DNA of 32,097 nucleotides from an uncultured Lachnospiraceae bacterium (GTDB lineage: Bacteria > Bacillota > Clostridia > Lachnospirales > Lachnospiraceae). The notes under the pieces were generated by a model. It did no database searches, had not been told where the DNA came from, and saw only the letters and a program-made list of their open reading frames with translations. Location of the stretch: assembly GCA_946538525.1 (NCBI GenBank), contig CAMNGU010000016.1:1-32097 (forward strand), read 5' to 3'. The translations under genes and the position numbers were made by a program. Positions 8,995 through 17,325 of the stretch are shown here, piece after piece. Positions within the stretch are counted from its first letter, which is position 1. Every line of letters begins with the position of its first letter.

Positions 8995-9246
8995 TAGATC
9001 ATCCCTTATTTTCAATATATATATGAATTAATGTTATTCTCGTATGTTACCCATATTCTACCACTTACAGATAATTCAATAAAGTTGCTTTTCTTATATG
9101 TCATTACATCTTATTGCAAGAATACAATTTATAAAAATTAGGTTCATACATTTCAAACCTTTATTTTTTTATAATAGAGTTAGATTTATCATTTCAATTT
9201 AAGGATTTATCTGGAATACTATTATATGGAATGGAGATATGAATTT

Positions 9247-10254
9247 ATGTACAGTTATCCTTGGTTAGCAAATTGGATCCGATTCAAAAGAATCGGTAAC
9301 AACAAATACAGAGTATACAACTATCTTTTCGATAAGAAATATATTCTCACAAAAGAATCAGTCGATAGATTAAGAATGCTCGATGGTGACACCGATCCCT
9401 TAGATATTTATTCTGATTTATCTGAAGATGAGGTATATGATTTAATCGAAAAGTATGAACAGGCAGGACTGATCAGAAAAGGACGATTTCTTATAAAGAG
9501 TTTTCCTACCATTAATTATACTTTGTTCGTTCCTCAAAAAACTAAAACAACCAGAAAAATATGTAAAGCGCTTAACCTAATTATCCTTTTATCCTGGTTA
9601 CCACTTTTCGCAGTCGGACTTTACTCCTTCTTCAATACTAATTCTTGGCTGATGGGATACGTTGATAATTACGAAATGCAGTTTATCCTTGGATATATAG
9701 TTGCTATTTTATTAGGACTATCTTTACACGAGATTTCTCATACCATCAGCTGTTTTGCATATGGAGGAGATGTTTTTGAATTCGGAGTAATGTTAAATTT
9801 TATTATTCCTGGAGCATATATATTAACAAACGAAAAAAAAATTAAGAATCGTTTTAGTCTTATACAATTATTTGCCGCTGGAATAGAAATGAATTTCCTT
9901 ATTGCAGGAATTAGTTTTCTATTAATGCCGCTATATTATTACTCACTTTCAATGTTCTTCTTTACTATAGCATTTATGAATTCTCTTCTAGGATTATTCA
10001 ACCTAGTATTAACAGGTTTTCTAGACGGACAACGTATATTCGAAAAAGCATTTGGTTATTGTGGAAAAAATTCCTTATTTGACTCTGTCGAAGTAATCAT
10101 CCATTCCAAGAGGACTCGAAATAGCCTTAGAAAAAAAGGGATTGATGGCAAAGCAACTATCATTTTCTCTTACATTCTATTTTCATTTAAATTAATGATG
10201 CCAATCTTTATACTAACAGATATTATAATCATTTTATTCGGGTATATACTATGA
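9247..10254 (+). CDS. M50-type intramembrane zinc metallopeptidase with PqqD-like N-terminal part
   Basis: The frame opens at ATG 9226, but ATG 9247 has GGAG ten bases upstream and is preferred (335 residues). Residues 1-90 look like a small winged-helix/PqqD-like domain (KYRVYNYLFDKKYILTKE..., then EDEVYDLIEKYEQAGLIRKG), as found in peptide-processing M50 proteins. Membrane helices follow. Helix two carries HEISH (residues 161-165, two His zinc ligands and the Glu), and a later helix carries NLVLTGFLDGQ, matching the M50 second motif with its Asp ligand. It should be an active membrane protease. The next gene overlaps by ATGA. In other genomes such proteases mature peptides or act on regulators; no precursor peptide gene was seen here, so the substrate is unknown. 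Confidence 0.85.
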   Translation: MYSYPWLANWIRFKRIGNNKYRVYNYLFDKKYILTKESVDRLRMLDGDTDPLDIYSDLSEDEVYDLIEKYEQAGLIRKGRFLIKSFPTINYTLFVPQKTKTTRKICKALNLIILLSWLPLFAVGLYSFFNTNSWLMGYVDNYEMQFILGYIVAILLGLSLHEISHTISCFAYGGDVFEFGVMLNFIIPGAYILTNEKKIKNRFSLIQLFAAGIEMNFLIAGISFLLMPLYYYSLSMFFFTIAFMNSLLGLFNLVLTGFLDGQRIFEKAFGYCGKNSLFDSVEVIIHSKRTRNSLRKKGIDGKATIIFSYILFSFKLMMPIFILTDIIIILFGYIL

Positions 10255-10655
10255 ACAAGATAAATCAAAGCAATAAAAAATTCAGCAATACATGGTTTCT
10301 ACTAACTATTATTCCAGCTTTCTTTTCGACATATGGAAGCATTTACAGAAACATTATTTTAATACTATCATCCATAATTATGACCTTTTTATTGGTTATA
10401 ATAATTCCTTTCTGTAGAAAACGAGAAAATCTCTGGATGTTTTTATTTCATGCATTCATCAGCATTCCTACTAATATTTTACTTGCCAAAAACATTGGGT
10501 ATTATTATGCTTATGAAATATTAGAATTCAAAGTATTTTTTGTACCTTTTTCAATATTTTTTTTCTTCGTAGTTTTATCTATCGAGGAAGTCATTATCTC
10601 AATAATAACTAGAGCTATTTGGCGTAAACAGAAGAGAACACTTCTGCCTGATTAA
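10251..10655 (+). CDS. small four-helix membrane protein coupled to the M50 peptidase
   Basis: A 134-residue hydrophobic protein with predicted helices near 14-27, 33-55, 60-79 and 93-117 and a basic C-terminal tail (RAIWRKQKR). Its ATG overlaps the peptidase stop as ATGA, so translation is coupled and the two probably act together. An Glu-Glu pair at the end of the last helix (SIEEVIISIITR) recalls CPBP-type proteases, but the spacing to Arg is wrong and the other CPBP motifs are absent, so I do not call it one. A partner, immunity or chaperone role for the peptidase is inference. Confidence 0.75.
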   Translation: MNKINQSNKKFSNTWFLLTIIPAFFSTYGSIYRNIILILSSIIMTFLLVIIIPFCRKRENLWMFLFHAFISIPTNILLAKNIGYYYAYEILEFKVFFVPFSIFFFFVVLSIEEVIISIITRAIWRKQKRTLLPD

Positions 10656-10713
10656 CCCCTATACCCATTGAATTCAAATAATATCACTGTATTTGTATTA
10701 ATCATATTTAAGC

Positions 10714-10739
10714 AAAAGAGGGTCCCTTTCAGGACCCTC
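10714..10739 (-). terminator. terminator of the MMPL-lipoprotein operon
   Basis: A GC-rich 8-bp stem (10732-10739 with 10718-10725, GAGGGTCC type) with a six-base loop, followed on the minus strand by TTTTGCTT. It lies 25 bp after the lipoprotein stop codon. The plus-strand side has no T-run, so it serves the minus strand. Confidence 0.8.
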
Positions 10740-10763
10740 CCAAAAATAAATCTATAAAATTTA

Positions 10764-13280
10764 TTAATCTATATTACTCTCTACCCCATTAACCTTGATG
10801 ATAAACTTTGTCTTTGCTTTCATATCTCCTCTTGCACCACCAAAGGTTTGATAATCCTTGGCAGCTTCCTTGATACTATTTACATTATCAACAAAATCAT
10901 TTACGCCGTCTTCTGTCTCATTCAGTTTATCCACCAGCTTATCAGTTGCATCCTGCAGTTCTGATGCGCCACTATTAAGAGCTGAACTGTTGGCTGTCAG
11001 TGTATCTGTTCCTGACTTCAGGGTTCCCACTCCATCTTTCAATGTCTTTGTTCCATTATATAGAGTTTCAGAACCACTCTTCAACTGACTCATTCCACTC
11101 TGAAGAGTACCTGCTCCAGTATCCAGCTGTGACAGTCCGTCGCTTACCTGACCGGCGCCAGATGCAAGAGAGGTAGCTCCTGTTGAAAGAGTTGTGGCTC
11201 CTGTTGAAAGGGTAGATGCTCCATTTGAAAGAGTTCCAAGTCCTGTAGTAAGTGAAGCAGATCCATCTGCCAAACTCTGTGTTCCAGCTTTAAGTGTATC
11301 CAGCTTAGTAGAAAAGCTTCCCATAGCTTCCCCAACTTTACCTAAAGTAACCTGTGATCCAGCTGAAGCATAAGCATTTGCCACATTTGATACAGCACCT
11401 GTAAATGAATCTCCTGCAAATCCAGCTTTAACCTGATCTGTGTACTTGCTGAACTCTGTTAAGTAAGTCTGATACTCTTCTGCATAACCAGCACCATATC
11501 CTGTACAATATGCATTTCCATAACCATCTCCATAACCAGCCTGATAGATACTATTTACCATTGCATCTGCTGCTGCCTCTGCTGTAGCCTGAGCTGTCGC
11601 CTCGTCGTATCCAGCCTCTACATACTGAGCTGTAAGTCCTGCAGCTATCTGAGCCTTAACTCCTACCAACGCATCCGCATTTGTTGAACCTGTATAACTT
11701 GCTGCTCCAGCTGCAGATGCAGCATATCCTGCAGCATTTGAAGCCTGTCCTGCTCCAGCCGCCTGAGCCGCCGACTGAACGGCAGCGGCGCCATTTACGC
11801 TATAATCCACAACCTGACTTACTGTATTAGTACTAACTGCACCACTTACCACATTCGTTACCGCTGTTCCAACATATGTTGAAGTATCTGCACCGAGAGT
11901 TGATTCAGCTGTGGACTTGATGGCAGATTTAGTTGCGTCATCAACCGCTCCACTGGCCATGGTTGTTACATCCGGAAGCTCTATAGCCTGAACAGCTGTG
12001 TTGAGCTCAGCAGCTCCATCACTTATCTGTTTGGCTCCACTATATGCATTATTTGCCCCACTGGACAGTTCTTTTGCTCCATTTGACAGTTCTTTTGCCC
12101 CACTGGACAGGGATGATGCACCACTGCTCACCTGTTCAGCTCCAGAATAAGCAGAATCCAGACCACTCTTTATAGTGTCCGCTCCAGAAGCAGCACTTTC
12201 AATTCCACTCTTAAGTGATCCCGCTCCCGAATATAGGGTTTCGCTGCCACTACTTAGGGTATTTACACCACTTGCCACCTGATCCACGCCATTTGTATAT
12301 TCTGAAATGCCATTTACCAGACTATTCATGCCATCCTGGTATTCACCAGCAAGATCATTTATCTCCTTCTCAGCATCACTTATATCAATCTCGTCGTCTC
12401 CAAGAGTTTCTATACTAGCAACAGTAACCGTCATCCCCAGCTGGAAATCTGTGGCATCTGCTTCCACTTCGAAGTAATCTGGAAGGTTAATATCTTCCTC
12501 ATCAAGATCAAGACTTTTTGACATTCCCGGCATTCCATAACCAACCGCAATATATCTTGAACCATCTGAGATAACCTTTGCATTTGTAGCGGTAACATTT
12601 GCAAAGTTCTCCATATCCAGAGACATACCTGTAGCCATAACAAATGGTGTATATACATCTCCGTTTCTGGCGGTATTATCATAATCATATCTGATCTTTA
12701 CATGTCCAGACTTTCCAGATAACTCTTCAGGGCTAATCTCCTTATCATCCAGATAGTAAGTTACTTTAACCGATACAGGAGCAGCTTCATCGCTATGTCC
12801 TTCATAATAGATATCAGCACCATTGGCGGCCCAGGTAAGCTTTGTTCCATCTTGGGTAAATGATTCATCACCCTTTACATTTTCTATATCATTTAGTCTG
12901 CTCACATCAGTCAGTTCATCTTTACCTTTCGGATTCTTCAACCACTCATCAACTATGGTATCCTGTACATTTCCATTAGCATCGGAAATGATATAAACAG
13001 TCTCTTCTTTATCTATATCCTCTGCATCAGTTGAAGTTCCCAGTCCAAGACTATTTGTTATAGCATCAGTTAATTCTTTTTCATTTTTAGTCTCGCTTTC
13101 TTTCTCATCCTGTTCTGCTTGAACCCCTTTTGAGTTAATCACAGAAGCAGTATCAGCACTACCACATCCAGCCAAACCTGCAACCATGAGAATACTCATA
13201 GCTGCTGCAATTTTCTTTTTTGAATTTATATTATATGAACTTTTCTTATTAACAATATTCTTATTATCAATATTTTTCAT
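10764..13280 (-). CDS. heptad-repeat (YhgE/Pip-like) surface lipoprotein
   Basis: An 838-residue exported protein; ATG 13280 follows AAAGGAAG. The signal peptide ends in a lipobox LAGC at 36-39, so Cys39 should be lipidated. Residues 90-300 form a folded domain (YIISDANGNVQ..., VTYYLDDKEISPEELSG..., GYGMPGMSKS). Two blocks of seven-residue repeats of the SLSSGAK/TLSTGAT type span about 317-425 and 664-775, as in YhgE/Pip-like proteins. Between them is an Ala/Gly/Tyr-rich region (GYGDGYGNAYCTGYGAGY). There is no C-terminal membrane domain, unlike full YhgE. It follows the MMPL gene by 47 bp and ends at a terminator, so it is probably the extracytoplasmic partner of that exporter. A stiff rod spanning the cell wall would fit, but that is inference. 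Confidence 0.85.
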   Translation of the reverse strand: MKNIDNKNIVNKKSSYNINSKKKIAAAMSILMVAGLAGCGSADTASVINSKGVQAEQDEKESETKNEKELTDAITNSLGLGTSTDAEDIDKEETVYIISDANGNVQDTIVDEWLKNPKGKDELTDVSRLNDIENVKGDESFTQDGTKLTWAANGADIYYEGHSDEAAPVSVKVTYYLDDKEISPEELSGKSGHVKIRYDYDNTARNGDVYTPFVMATGMSLDMENFANVTATNAKVISDGSRYIAVGYGMPGMSKSLDLDEEDINLPDYFEVEADATDFQLGMTVTVASIETLGDDEIDISDAEKEINDLAGEYQDGMNSLVNGISEYTNGVDQVASGVNTLSSGSETLYSGAGSLKSGIESAASGADTIKSGLDSAYSGAEQVSSGASSLSSGAKELSNGAKELSSGANNAYSGAKQISDGAAELNTAVQAIELPDVTTMASGAVDDATKSAIKSTAESTLGADTSTYVGTAVTNVVSGAVSTNTVSQVVDYSVNGAAAVQSAAQAAGAGQASNAAGYAASAAGAASYTGSTNADALVGVKAQIAAGLTAQYVEAGYDEATAQATAEAAADAMVNSIYQAGYGDGYGNAYCTGYGAGYAEEYQTYLTEFSKYTDQVKAGFAGDSFTGAVSNVANAYASAGSQVTLGKVGEAMGSFSTKLDTLKAGTQSLADGSASLTTGLGTLSNGASTLSTGATTLSTGATSLASGAGQVSDGLSQLDTGAGTLQSGMSQLKSGSETLYNGTKTLKDGVGTLKSGTDTLTANSSALNSGASELQDATDKLVDKLNETEDGVNDFVDNVNSIKEAAKDYQTFGGARGDMKAKTKFIIKVNGVESNID
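11173..11235. repeat. three tandem 21-bp units inside the heptad-repeat lipoprotein gene
   Basis: Units at 11173-11193, 11194-11214 and 11215-11235 differ at only a few bases. Each encodes exactly one seven-residue repeat of the lipoprotein. They are the most DNA-similar part of a longer repeat block and suggest recent slippage or duplication there. Confidence 0.8.
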
Positions 13281-13327
13281 ATTGCATCTTCCTTTCTTAC
13301 TTGAAATCTCTTAAAACCATTCACTCC

Positions 13328-15442
13328 CTAATGCTGGAACAGCATTCTATGATGATGTTTCTCGTTATTATCTTTTACTTTAACTTCATCAAAACCAGCT
13401 GTGGAATATACGATCACTTTATCGAATACCAGCAGCACTGCAGGCAGAAGCAGAATAACAACGAACATACTGATGATTGCGCCTCTAGCCATCAGGATAC
13501 AGAGTGAACTGATCATATCTATCTTGGAATACAGTCCTACACCGAAGGTAGCGGCGAAAAATGAAAGTGCCGATACAAATATAGAATTAATAGAGCCTTC
13601 TAATGCAGTAGTTACTGCGTCCCTTCTATCAAAGCCACCGATTCGTGCTGTTTTATACTTATTTGTCATCAGTATCGCGTAATCAACCGTTGATCCCAAC
13701 TGAATAGTTCCAATTACGATAGAAGCTACAAAAGGTAGAACAGCTCCTGTGTAATGAGGTATTCCCATATTGATAAATATCGCGAATTCGATAACTGAAA
13801 CAAGAAGGATCGGAAGAGAGACCGACTTAAATACGAAGATAATGATTAGTGCAACTAAAACTATTGATACCGAATTAACAATATTAAAGTCGTGGTCAGT
13901 TACCTTTATGAGATCCTCAGTACACGGAGCTTCACCTATCAACATTCCCTTAGCATCATACTTATCTACAATGTCATTTATCTTATCGCACTGTTCATTT
14001 ACTTCATCAGATGCAACCTTATATTCTGACATTACGAATAGAAGCTGATACTCTCCATCATCAAGTATATCTACTATCTTCTCTGGCATCATTTCTCTTG
14101 GAAGCCCTGCTCCCTCAAGCGCCTGAATACCTAAAGTAGTTTTAACGCCATCAACTGCATTTACTTCATTTATAAGATTTCTTACTTCTTTATCTGAAAG
14201 GTTAGAATCCAGCAGAATCATATGCGTGGATGCCATGCCAAATTCTTTCTCAAGCTTCTCATTTGCCTGAATACTCTCAAGTTCCTTAGGAAGTGAACTA
14301 TCCAGATTGTAATAAACCTTATTATGTTTCTGACCATAATATGCAGGTACAATCAGTACCGCAAAGATTATCAGGAATATATAAAAATGTTTCACAATCC
14401 ATGGACTCAACTTAGAAAAATCCGGCACCAAAGGTTTATGCTGTGTCTTCTCTATAGCCTTATCGAAAATGAGTACCATAGAAGGAAGTACTGTCACACA
14501 GCAGATAACTCCAAGTACAACTCCCTTGGCCATAACAATTCCCATATCAAGCCCCAATGTAAAACTCATGAAGCAGAGCGCTACGAAACCTGCAACAGTT
14601 GTGATGGAACTACCGATAACGGATACTAAAGTCTTATCTATAGCAACTGCCATAGCATCTTTTTTATCCTCAAACTCATTCTTCTCTTCACAGTAGCTGT
14701 GCCACAGGAAGATTGAATAGTCCATAGTTACTGCCAGCTGAAGTACTGCCGCCAGTGCCTTAGTTACATAGGATATTTCACCTCTGAAAATGTTACTACC
14801 CATATTGTATAGAACTGCACATCCTATACTGAGCAGAAAGAATACAGGTATAAGATAAGAATCCATAGTGAGCATAAGTACGATGAGACAAAGCGCAACT
14901 GCTATTGCAACATATATTGGCACCTCATGATCACTTAGATTTTTTGTGTCGATTACAACTGCGGACATTCCGCCTATATAAACACTCTCTCCTGCAATCT
15001 CTCTAATATCTTCCACCGCTTCAAGGGTTTCATCTGCAGAAAGAGTCGTATCATAGAATACCATCATAAGCTGAGCATCGCCCTGCTTTATAGTATCCTG
15101 TAATTCTTCAGGAAGCAGTTCAATCGGAACTGTTCCATTTGTAGCTGATGCATAGGAAAGAACTCTCTCCACATGATCAACCTTCTCAATCTTTTCCGCT
15201 AACCTTGCTATATCCTTATTGGGAAGCCCTTCCACGACCACCATGGAAAATGCTCCTGTTCCGAAATCCTCAGCAAGAATATCCTGACCCTTCATAGTCT
15301 CAATATCCTTTGGAAGATATGTGAGAATATCATAATTTGTTCTGGTTTTCAGGTATCCAAAAGCTGATGGAATCAGTAGGATGACGGCAAGTATTAATAT
15401 CGGAATTCTAAGTTTAACTACCAGCTTGCCAAATTTCATCAT
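13328..15442 (-). CDS. MMPL/RND-superfamily exporter
   Basis: A 704-residue polytopic membrane protein with the duplicated RND/MMPL layout. It has one helix at 12-30, an exported loop domain to about 175, five helices to about 335 including GSSITTVAGFVALCF, a single helix near 350-370, a second exported domain to about 525, and five more helices to 690. ATG 15442 or the next codon follows AAGGAGGG. Family members use proton-motive force to export lipids, peptides or other hydrophobic compounds; the substrate here is unknown. It is followed by the repeat lipoprotein after 47 bp. An imperfect dyad upstream (15531-15564) may be the binding site for a regulator such as the TetR protein at 16615. 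Confidence 0.92.
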   Translation of the reverse strand: MMKFGKLVVKLRIPILILAVILLIPSAFGYLKTRTNYDILTYLPKDIETMKGQDILAEDFGTGAFSMVVVEGLPNKDIARLAEKIEKVDHVERVLSYASATNGTVPIELLPEELQDTIKQGDAQLMMVFYDTTLSADETLEAVEDIREIAGESVYIGGMSAVVIDTKNLSDHEVPIYVAIAVALCLIVLMLTMDSYLIPVFFLLSIGCAVLYNMGSNIFRGEISYVTKALAAVLQLAVTMDYSIFLWHSYCEEKNEFEDKKDAMAVAIDKTLVSVIGSSITTVAGFVALCFMSFTLGLDMGIVMAKGVVLGVICCVTVLPSMVLIFDKAIEKTQHKPLVPDFSKLSPWIVKHFYIFLIIFAVLIVPAYYGQKHNKVYYNLDSSLPKELESIQANEKLEKEFGMASTHMILLDSNLSDKEVRNLINEVNAVDGVKTTLGIQALEGAGLPREMMPEKIVDILDDGEYQLLFVMSEYKVASDEVNEQCDKINDIVDKYDAKGMLIGEAPCTEDLIKVTDHDFNIVNSVSIVLVALIIIFVFKSVSLPILLVSVIEFAIFINMGIPHYTGAVLPFVASIVIGTIQLGSTVDYAILMTNKYKTARIGGFDRRDAVTTALEGSINSIFVSALSFFAATFGVGLYSKIDMISSLCILMARGAIISMFVVILLLPAVLLVFDKVIVYSTAGFDEVKVKDNNEKHHHRMLFQH

Positions 15443-15530
15443 TATCCCTCCTTAAATATTTTTCTTGTTTCGTAGATAAGATAACGCTTTAAATAAAAAA
15501 TGTAATTAGACAAAGCCCAGAGGATGACAT

Positions 15531-15564
15531 ATTATTGGACACTTTCTAAAATGTGTCTAATAAT
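15531..15564. promoter_or_regulatory. inverted repeat upstream of the MMPL operon, candidate operator
   Basis: Arms 15531-15542 (ATTATTGGACAC) and 15553-15564 (GTGTCTAATAAT) pair over 12 positions with one G-T pair and a 10-base centre. On the minus strand the dyad covers a possible TTAGAC...AATAAT promoter with an 18-base spacer, about 90-120 bp before the MMPL start. A GACAC...GTGTC core of this form fits a dimeric repressor site. Confidence 0.5.
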
Positions 15565-15596
15565 CCCTACTATCTTTTAGTATGGTTTAGAGCACA

Positions 15597-15625
15597 AAAA
15601 AAGAAGTGCAATGCACTCCTTTTTT
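15597..15625 (-). terminator. terminator of the LemA-family gene
   Basis: A 12-bp stem with one mismatch and an AAT loop (core AGTGC/GCACT) is flanked by A and T runs. On the minus strand it ends in a T-run and lies 20 bp after the stop of the gene at 15646. The symmetric runs make it possibly bidirectional. Confidence 0.8.
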
Positions 15626-15645
15626 ACTATTCTAACAATCATTTA

Positions 15646-16194
15646 CTATTTTTCTGTCTTAGCATCAAAATCAATAAAATAATATCCAAATATACTCTTA
15701 CTTGATTTTTTATGAAATGCAGCCATAACACTTCCTGGAAATCCTACTATATAAGCGTTGTAGCTATTAACAGCCTGATTATATTCCTTTCCAGCTTTAT
15801 CAAGTTCAATTCTAGCATTATTGAACTTCTGTATATGAACTGCCAGCTCTTCTTCTTTAGTCAACTTCTCAACAATCGGATTTTCCTTGATCATCTCACG
15901 AAGTTTTTTATCCTGTTGATCAGTCTTTTCAGCATTTAATGCCTGCATAGTTGGTGACATTCCCAGACCAAATGTATTTACATCCACCTTTTCCAGTTCA
16001 TGGTCAATTCCATTTGCTTCTAAGATTTCGATAATCTTGCTTAATTGAAAGCCTCTATCCCATATACCGCCATCTATTTCTGATCCCTTATCTCTAACCT
16101 TACTTTCAAGGCTATTTATTTTTGAAGTTACATATATAAAGAAATATGCAATTATTGCCAGACATACCAGCAACCCTATAAAAAGCGCAGTCAT
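15646..16194 (-). CDS. LemA-family membrane protein
   Basis: The frame opens at a TTG at 16239, but ATG 16194 with GGAGG upstream is the better start and puts the membrane helix at the very N terminus (182 residues). Helix 2-22 (ALFIGLLVCLAIIAYFFIY) is followed by a helical body. The C-terminal part carries the LemA signature: Y..AV..YN.YI..FPGSVMA near residues 138-160. The usual aromatic end is present (FGYYFIDF). LemA proteins are cytoplasmic-facing or exported helical bundles of unclear role that often accompany membrane-stress genes. An acidic insertion at 75-110 (MSPTMQALNAEKTDQQ) is not typical. It is a single-gene unit with its own promoter and terminator. Confidence 0.85.
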   Translation of the reverse strand: MTALFIGLLVCLAIIAYFFIYVTSKINSLESKVRDKGSEIDGGIWDRGFQLSKIIEILEANGIDHELEKVDVNTFGLGMSPTMQALNAEKTDQQDKKLREMIKENPIVEKLTKEEELAVHIQKFNNARIELDKAGKEYNQAVNSYNAYIVGFPGSVMAAFHKKSSKSIFGYYFIDFDAKTEK

Positions 16195-16266
16195 TTCGAC
16201 CCGTTCCTCCAAATATAACAGTTTCTCTCCGCTATACAATTATCTAACATTGTAAAATGCTTGAAT

Positions 16267-16275
16267 ATTATACCA
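16267..16275 (-). promoter_or_regulatory. extended -10 promoter element for the LemA-family gene
   Basis: On the minus strand TGGTATAAT is a perfect extended -10 (TGN plus TATAAT), about 75 bp before ATG 16194. No good -35 is visible, as is normal for extended -10 promoters. Confidence 0.55.
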
Positions 16276-16325
16276 CATCTTTTTAACAAATTAAACAGAA
16301 ACTATGATATCATGAACCACAGATG

Positions 16326-16582
16326 TACTATTCACTGTTTATGAGATAGGTAAATAAAATGACTGCTTGCAGGCAATTTTTATTTACCTATCTCATAAGG
16401 CCTGCGAAGCAGGGCTCAGAATACACGATTTATTGCCTCTGTAAGGAGGCAATAGAACACCGTCTGTGGATTTTATAAGCTTGCTTAATAAAATCCAACT
16501 GACGAGTATGGAATAAAGAGTGTATTCTGAATTAACAGTGAATAGTTATAGTACAGAAGTTACTTCTATTACTATTCACTGT
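16326..16582. repeat. nested palindromic (MITE-like) element or structured RNA
   Basis: This fills most of the 375-bp gap between the lemA-like and tetR genes. Terminal arms TACTATTCACTGTT (16326-16339) and AACAGTGAATAGT (16534-16546) are inverted. A third copy of the arm at 16571-16582 forms a further palindrome with the second. Inside are a perfect 21-bp hairpin (16339-16359 with 16378-16398), a short CCTGC-GAA-GCAGG hairpin (16401-16413), and an 11-bp stem (16416-16426 with 16520-16530). That stem encloses a 9-bp hairpin (16431-16454) and another of 10 bp with internal pairing (16467-16497) bounded by CGTC/GACG. Nearly every base is paired. This is typical of non-autonomous palindromic elements, but a structured RNA is also possible. 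It holds no gene. Confidence 0.65.
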
Positions 16583-16614
16583 AACATCCATATTCTATAA
16601 CAGGGAGACAGCAT

Positions 16615-17202
16615 ATGGCAGAATCAACTATCACAAAAAGAGCAATCGCAGACAGTCTTAAGGAATTAACGAAGACCAAAACCTTCGACAAAATTTCAGT
16701 TAAGGATATATCAGAAAAATGTGGCATCAACCGTCAGACTTTCTATTACCATTTCGAAGATAAGTTTGCACTATTAAAATGGATATATGAAACCGACCTG
16801 TTGGATAAATATCTTCAGGATGTCAACTTCGATAACTGGAATATAAAGCTGGAACTTATTCTCACCGATATGGCGGCGGACAAGCAGTTCTATACCAATA
16901 CTATTAATCATACTGAAAATTATATTCAGGAATATCTACTGGTTCAGGCACAGAAAATATTCGAACAGGCTATTGCTGTAATCGATGAAAGTGCCAATGA
17001 TGAAGCTCGTATCTCCGTAAGTGATGCTCAGAGAAATTTTATCGCCCGATTCTTTGCATACGGATCCTGTGGAATAATTATCGAATGGGTATCTCATGGA
17101 ATGGAGGAAACTCCTAGCTACATCTCAAATAGCATGAAGACTCTAAAGGAGCTATGCGAAAAAGCTTCCTACGACTACTTATCTGAAAAATTCTCTATAT
17201 AA
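16615..17202 (+). CDS. TetR/AcrR-family regulator (DhaS-like C-terminal type)
   Basis: A 195-residue protein with ATG behind AGGGAGA. Residues 8-55 are a TetR helix-turn-helix (AIADSLKELTKTKTFDKISV, then CGINRQTFYYHFEDKFALLKW). The remainder is the helical dimer and ligand domain of the type seen in DhaS-like regulators (FFAYGSCGIIIEWVSHGMEE near 145-165). It is expected to bind a palindromic operator as a dimer. A likely target is the nearby MMPL-lipoprotein operon, which has a dyad at 15531-15564, though the LemA gene lies between them. The element at 16326-16582 ends only about 30 bp before its start codon and must include or displace its promoter. Confidence 0.9.
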   Translation: MAESTITKRAIADSLKELTKTKTFDKISVKDISEKCGINRQTFYYHFEDKFALLKWIYETDLLDKYLQDVNFDNWNIKLELILTDMAADKQFYTNTINHTENYIQEYLLVQAQKIFEQAIAVIDESANDEARISVSDAQRNFIARFFAYGSCGIIIEWVSHGMEETPSYISNSMKTLKELCEKASYDYLSEKFSI

Positions 17203-17209
17203 ACTCTTT

Positions 17210-17231
17210 AAAACTTATGTGAAAGTTTTTT
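17210..17231 (+). terminator. weak hairpin after tetR, possible terminator
   Basis: A 7-bp AT-rich stem (17210-17216 with 17223-17229) with a six-base loop runs into six T. It lies eight bases after the tetR stop. Stability is low, so read-through into the M23 gene is possible. Confidence 0.3.
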
Positions 17232-17325
17232 GAAATTTCTGGTATACATAATTCTATTTTTATGGTAAACTACAGAATGGACTATTAAAAATACCAAAAA
17301 GATATATTTCAAAATGGTGATTTAT

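Noticed and set aside
9016-9246. Search for a precursor peptide upstream of the M50 protease
   Set aside because: No start codon with a binding site and a plausible peptide was found on either strand; only a TATAAT at 9170-9175 that may be a promoter -10.
10251-10655. CPBP-type intramembrane protease
   Set aside because: Only a Glu-Glu pair is seen; the Arg spacing and the later His motifs are missing.
10900-12330. Repeat blocks that could be taken for a CRISPR or satellite array
   Set aside because: They are in phase with the lipoprotein gene, have 21-bp periodicity with no spacers, and encode seven-residue protein repeats.
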